Origin: Vreelandella rituensis
Lineage (GTDB): Bacteria; Pseudomonadota; Gammaproteobacteria; Pseudomonadales; Halomonadaceae
Assembly (NCBI RefSeq): GCF_003336665.1
Contig: NZ_QPIJ01000040.1
Location: forward strand, 1-44,743
DNA: 44,743 nucleotides
Direction: 5' to 3'
The first letter of the stretch is position 1; every line of letters begins with the position of its first letter. Made by a program: the position numbers and the translations under genes. The notes beneath the pieces were generated by a model. It did not search any database. It worked only from the letters and a program-made list of their open reading frames with translations, and had not been told where the DNA came from. Shown in pieces: positions 42,207 through 44,743 of the stretch.

Positions 42207-43402
42207 TGAAACTTAATTTTACTCCGGAGGAGCAGGCGTTTCGCCAAGAGGTTCGACGCTTCCTTGAACACTCGCTACCCGAAGACATCAGAGAGCGGGT
42301 CAGGCTCGGCCGGCGATTGAGTGCAAAAGATCATATCCGTTGGCAGAACATTCTCAACGATCAGGGGTGGCTGGCTCCCAACTGGCCGAAGCAACATGGC
42401 GGTCCCGGCTGGGGCCCCGTTCAAAGGCATATCTTTGATGAAGAATGTGCTGCCGCCCATGCACCGACAGTGGTGCCTTTCGGCATCAACATGGTTGCTC
42501 CGGTGATCATGCATTTCGGCAATGAAGAACAACAACGCCATTACCTGCCACGTATCCTCAACAACCAGGATTGGTGGTGTCAGGGGTATTCCGAACCAGG
42601 GGCAGGTTCGGACTTGGCTAGCGTCAAGACGCGAGCCGTACGTGACGGCGAGCATTATGTGGTCACTGGCCAGAAAACCTGGACCACCCTGGGGCAACAC
42701 GCCAACATGATGTTTTGTCTGGTGCGCACCGATCCCGATGCCAAGAAGCAAGCCGGTATCAGTTTTTTGCTGATTGACATGGATAGTCCAGGCATCACGG
42801 TTCGTCCCATCATCACCCTGGATGGAGCACATGAAGTCAATGAGGTATTTCTAGATCAGGTACGTGTGCCGATCGAGAATCGCGTGGGCGAGGAAGGTCA
42901 AGGATGGACTTGCGCCAAGTTCCTGCTGACTCATGAGCGCACCAGCATTGCAGGATTGGGGCATGCCAAACAAGCCCTACGCCACCTCAAGTCACTCGCT
43001 GCTCGCTTACAGCACCGTGGACGACCTCTCATCGAATCGCCCAGCTTTCGTCAGCGAGTCGTGCGTGCCGAGATCGAATTGATGGCACTCGAAGTCACCA
43101 ATTTACGGGTAATCGCCGCTACCAGCGAGGGCTGTGCACCCGGTGCGGAAAGCTCACTGCTCAAGGTGCGAGGCTCGGAACTGCGCCAGGAACTCAGTGA
43201 CCTGACACGCCGAGCGCTGGGCCCTTCCGCTTTGCCATTCCTCGACGACTTTCTGTACGGCAGTGGTGAGTTAAACGATACCCACCAGGCGGACAGTGCT
43301 GCTGGTGCCGCGCAGTATTTTAATCGCCGCAAGCTTTCGATCTATGGCGGTGCCAATGAAATCCAAAAGAGCATTGTCGCCAAGACAATCCTCAACATGT
43401 AA
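42206..43402 (+). CDS. Acyl-CoA dehydrogenase, PimC-like subunit
   Basis: This 398-residue protein is a full acyl-CoA dehydrogenase: N-terminal [20 protein letters not shown], the flavin motif WCQGYSEPGAGSDLASVKTR, and a C-terminal RRKLSIYGGANEIQKSIVAK. It resembles the large subunit of two-gene dehydrogenases such as PimC of Rhodopseudomonas palustris (pimeloyl-CoA). It pairs with the gene 11 bp downstream. Such pairs form heteromers acting on dicarboxylic, alicyclic or side-chain acyl-CoAs. The exact substrate is not visible. Confidence 0.9.
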   Translation: MKLNFTPEEQAFRQEVRRFLEHSLPEDIRERVRLGRRLSAKDHIRWQNILNDQGWLAPNWPKQHGGPGWGPVQRHIFDEECAAAHAPTVVPFGINMVAPVIMHFGNEEQQRHYLPRILNNQDWWCQGYSEPGAGSDLASVKTRAVRDGEHYVVTGQKTWTTLGQHANMMFCLVRTDPDAKKQAGISFLLIDMDSPGITVRPIITLDGAHEVNEVFLDQVRVPIENRVGEEGQGWTCAKFLLTHERTSIAGLGHAKQALRHLKSLAARLQHRGRPLIESPSFRQRVVRAEIELMALEVTNLRVIAATSEGCAPGAESSLLKVRGSELRQELSDLTRRALGPSALPFLDDFLYGSGELNDTHQADSAAGAAQYFNRRKLSIYGGANEIQKSIVAKTILNM

Positions 43403-43413
43403 GGAGTCGCCCC

Positions 43414-44538
43414 ATGGACTTTTCTTTGTCCGACGAGCAACGCATGCTCGCCGACACGTTGAACCGCCTTGGCATTGATCGAGTATCTCCCGAACAACGC
43501 CGCCAGATGCTGGAAGCCCCGGCTAAAGGGGCAGCATCCCCGCTGTGGCAAACGTTCGCAGACCTTGGCCTTCTGCATATGCCTTTCAGCGAAGCTGTCG
43601 GTGGGCTGGGGGGTGAGGGTACCGATCTAATGCTCATCATGCAGGCATTCGGCCGTTGCTTGTCACCGGAACCCTACTTAGCCGGTTTGGTGCTACCGGG
43701 CAAGCTACTGGCCCGCCTGGGTGATGCTGAGCAACAGGCACGCTGGCTTATACCTTTGCTGGAAGGCAAGCATCAGCTGGCCCTGGCCTGGCAGGAAACG
43801 TTGGCACGTTACGATGCCCATGGAATCACTACCACGGCGCGCCGCACGAATACTGGCTGGGAAATCGAAGGAAGCAAGCAAGTAGTGCTCAATGCAGCCG
43901 CCGCCGCAGGCATACTCGTCACTGCTCGGCTTGATGACGGTCAATTAGGCGTGTTTATCGTGCAGCAAGGTGACGTTGGCGTTAGATACCATGACTACCT
44001 CACCATCGATGATCAACCGGCGAGTGACATGACCTTTGATACGGTCAATTTACCGTTTGAGGCTTGCCTGAGTGCCAATGCTGGCGAAGCGCTGGATGCT
44101 ACCTTAGCGATTGGGCGCGCCGCGCTGTGTGCCGAAGCACTTGGTGCCATGGAGGTTGCTTGTGACCAGACTCTTGAGTACCTCAAGGAGCGTAAGCAGT
44201 TCGGTACTCCCTTGGCGAGCTTTCAGAGCCTGCAGCATCGTATGGTCGATATGCATCTGCACCTTGAACAGGCGCGCTCCATGACCATACTGGCTTCCAC
44301 CTGCCTTGAACAACCGGCTGAGGGACGTGATTACCGAATTGCGGCTGCCAAGGCTTATTGCGGTGAAGCGGCCCGCTTCATTGCCGAACAGGCCATCCAA
44401 CTGCACGGCGGCATGGGCATGACCGAAGAGTGTTATGTATCACATTATGCCAAACGGTTGATCATGTTTGATCACTACCTTGGAGATACAGACCACCATC
44501 TCGAATATGTCAGTGAGCATTTAAGTGCTGTAGCTTGA
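43414..44538 (+). CDS. Acyl-CoA dehydrogenase, PimD-like subunit
   Basis: This 374-residue partner begins MDFSLSDEQRMLADTLNRLG and ends with QAIQLHGGMGMTEECYVSHY, typical of small-subunit (PimD-like) members. The middle flavin motif is weaker than in PimC. RKQFGTPLASFQSLQHRMVD is well kept. An AAGGAG site precedes the ATG, directly after the pimC-like gene. It ends the operon, followed by a strong hairpin. The nearby etfA fits the need for electron-transfer flavoprotein as acceptor. Confidence 0.9.
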   Translation: MDFSLSDEQRMLADTLNRLGIDRVSPEQRRQMLEAPAKGAASPLWQTFADLGLLHMPFSEAVGGLGGEGTDLMLIMQAFGRCLSPEPYLAGLVLPGKLLARLGDAEQQARWLIPLLEGKHQLALAWQETLARYDAHGITTTARRTNTGWEIEGSKQVVLNAAAAAGILVTARLDDGQLGVFIVQQGDVGVRYHDYLTIDDQPASDMTFDTVNLPFEACLSANAGEALDATLAIGRAALCAEALGAMEVACDQTLEYLKERKQFGTPLASFQSLQHRMVDMHLHLEQARSMTILASTCLEQPAEGRDYRIAAAKAYCGEAARFIAEQAIQLHGGMGMTEECYVSHYAKRLIMFDHYLGDTDHHLEYVSEHLSAVA

Positions 44539-44572
44539 TTACTAACAAAATTTGAACATCTCCCGCCCAATA

Positions 44573-44601
44573 GACTCAGCCGCAGGTGATGCGACTGAGT
44601 C
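44573..44601. terminator. Stem-loop between convergent pimD-like gene and etfA
   Basis: GACTCAG and CTGAGTC form a 7-bp stem, extended inside by CGC/GCG after one mismatch, with an AGGTGAT loop. It lies in the 80-bp spacer between convergent genes and is probably a bidirectional terminator. Confidence 0.6.
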
Positions 44602-44618
44602 ATCTCAATGAACGGCTG

Positions 44619-44743
44619 TCACAGCTTGCTTTCAAGCTCCGGCAGGATCTCGAACAGATCCCCTACCAGCCCGTAATCCGCCACCTGGAAGATCGGCGCT
44701 TCCTCGTCCTTGTTGATCGCCACGATCACCTTGGAGTCCTTCA
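44619..44743 (-). CDS. etfA: Electron transfer flavoprotein alpha subunit (C-terminal part)
   Basis: The minus strand reads [20 protein letters not shown] and [20 protein letters not shown] before a TGA at 44619-44621. This is the highly conserved C-terminus of EtfA, with the FAD-binding [14 protein letters not shown] segment. The rest of the gene lies beyond the window. ETF takes electrons from acyl-CoA dehydrogenases such as the pair encoded next to it. Confidence 0.95.
   Translation of the reverse strand, partial: KDSKVIVAINKDEEAPIFQVADYGLVGDLFEILPELESKL

Overview
The window comes from a gammaproteobacterium. Gene content and protein style (acidic proteins, many TRAP transporters, clustered aromatic catabolism, a PcaD-PcaC fusion) point to Halomonas or a close relative; this taxonomic guess is inference. 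Nearly the whole window is an aromatic-acid catabolism super-cluster that feeds the beta-ketoadipate pathway. It is broken up by mobile-element debris.

Layout. 0-0.9 kb: an IS200/IS605-type element with divergent tnpB (cut by the window edge) and tnpA. 1.0-2.8 kb: a DODA-type extradiol dioxygenase and a beta-keto acid cleavage enzyme (BKACE). 2.9-10.6 kb (minus strand): pcaI-pcaJ-pcaF-pcaDC-MFS-pcaQ followed by pcaH-pcaG-BKACE. A perfect ATAACC-N4-GGTTAT PcaQ box overlaps the pcaQ stop codon, upstream of pcaHG. 10.9-31.4 kb: an indole-3-acetate (auxin) degradation and catechol block. It holds a MarR regulator (iacR-like), catR, catB, catC, iacI, iacG, a tautomerase, TRAP transporter 1, iacF-E-D-C-B-A, iacH, TRAP transporter 2 and catA, then a decayed IS1380-family element and a MITE-like repeat. 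31.5-36.1 kb: pcaB, an IclR regulator (PcaR/PcaU type), pobA and an AraC regulator (PobR/PobC type). 36.0-37.2 kb: a decayed chemoreceptor gene. 37.4-44.5 kb: a TAXI-type TRAP transporter followed by an enoyl-CoA hydratase-like protein and a pair of acyl-CoA dehydrogenase subunits (PimC/PimD-like), then the 3' end of etfA.

How it works together. PobA makes protocatechuate from 4-hydroxybenzoate; PcaHG, PcaB and the PcaC part of PcaDC turn it into the enol-lactone. The Iac proteins are expected to turn indole-3-acetate into catechol, and CatA, CatB and CatC turn catechol into the same enol-lactone. PcaD, PcaIJ and PcaF then finish both branches to succinyl-CoA and acetyl-CoA. There is no separate catD or catIJF set, so the catechol branch must share the pca enzymes.

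Main structural observation. The iac-cat block lies between two directly oriented copies of a ~207-bp sequence: the 3' end of pcaB plus its downstream spacer (10694-10900 and 31371-31578). One copy ends the intact pcaB; the other is an orphan pcaB tail in front of pcaI. Deleting one repeat plus the block would put pcaB directly upstream of pcaIJF-DC. The simplest reading is that a ~20-kb auxin/catechol catabolic block was inserted into an ancestral pob-pca cluster. Short inverted repeats shared among promoters also suggest candidate regulons for the IclR protein (pcaB/IclR, pcaI, pobA) and for CatR (catR-catB, catA).
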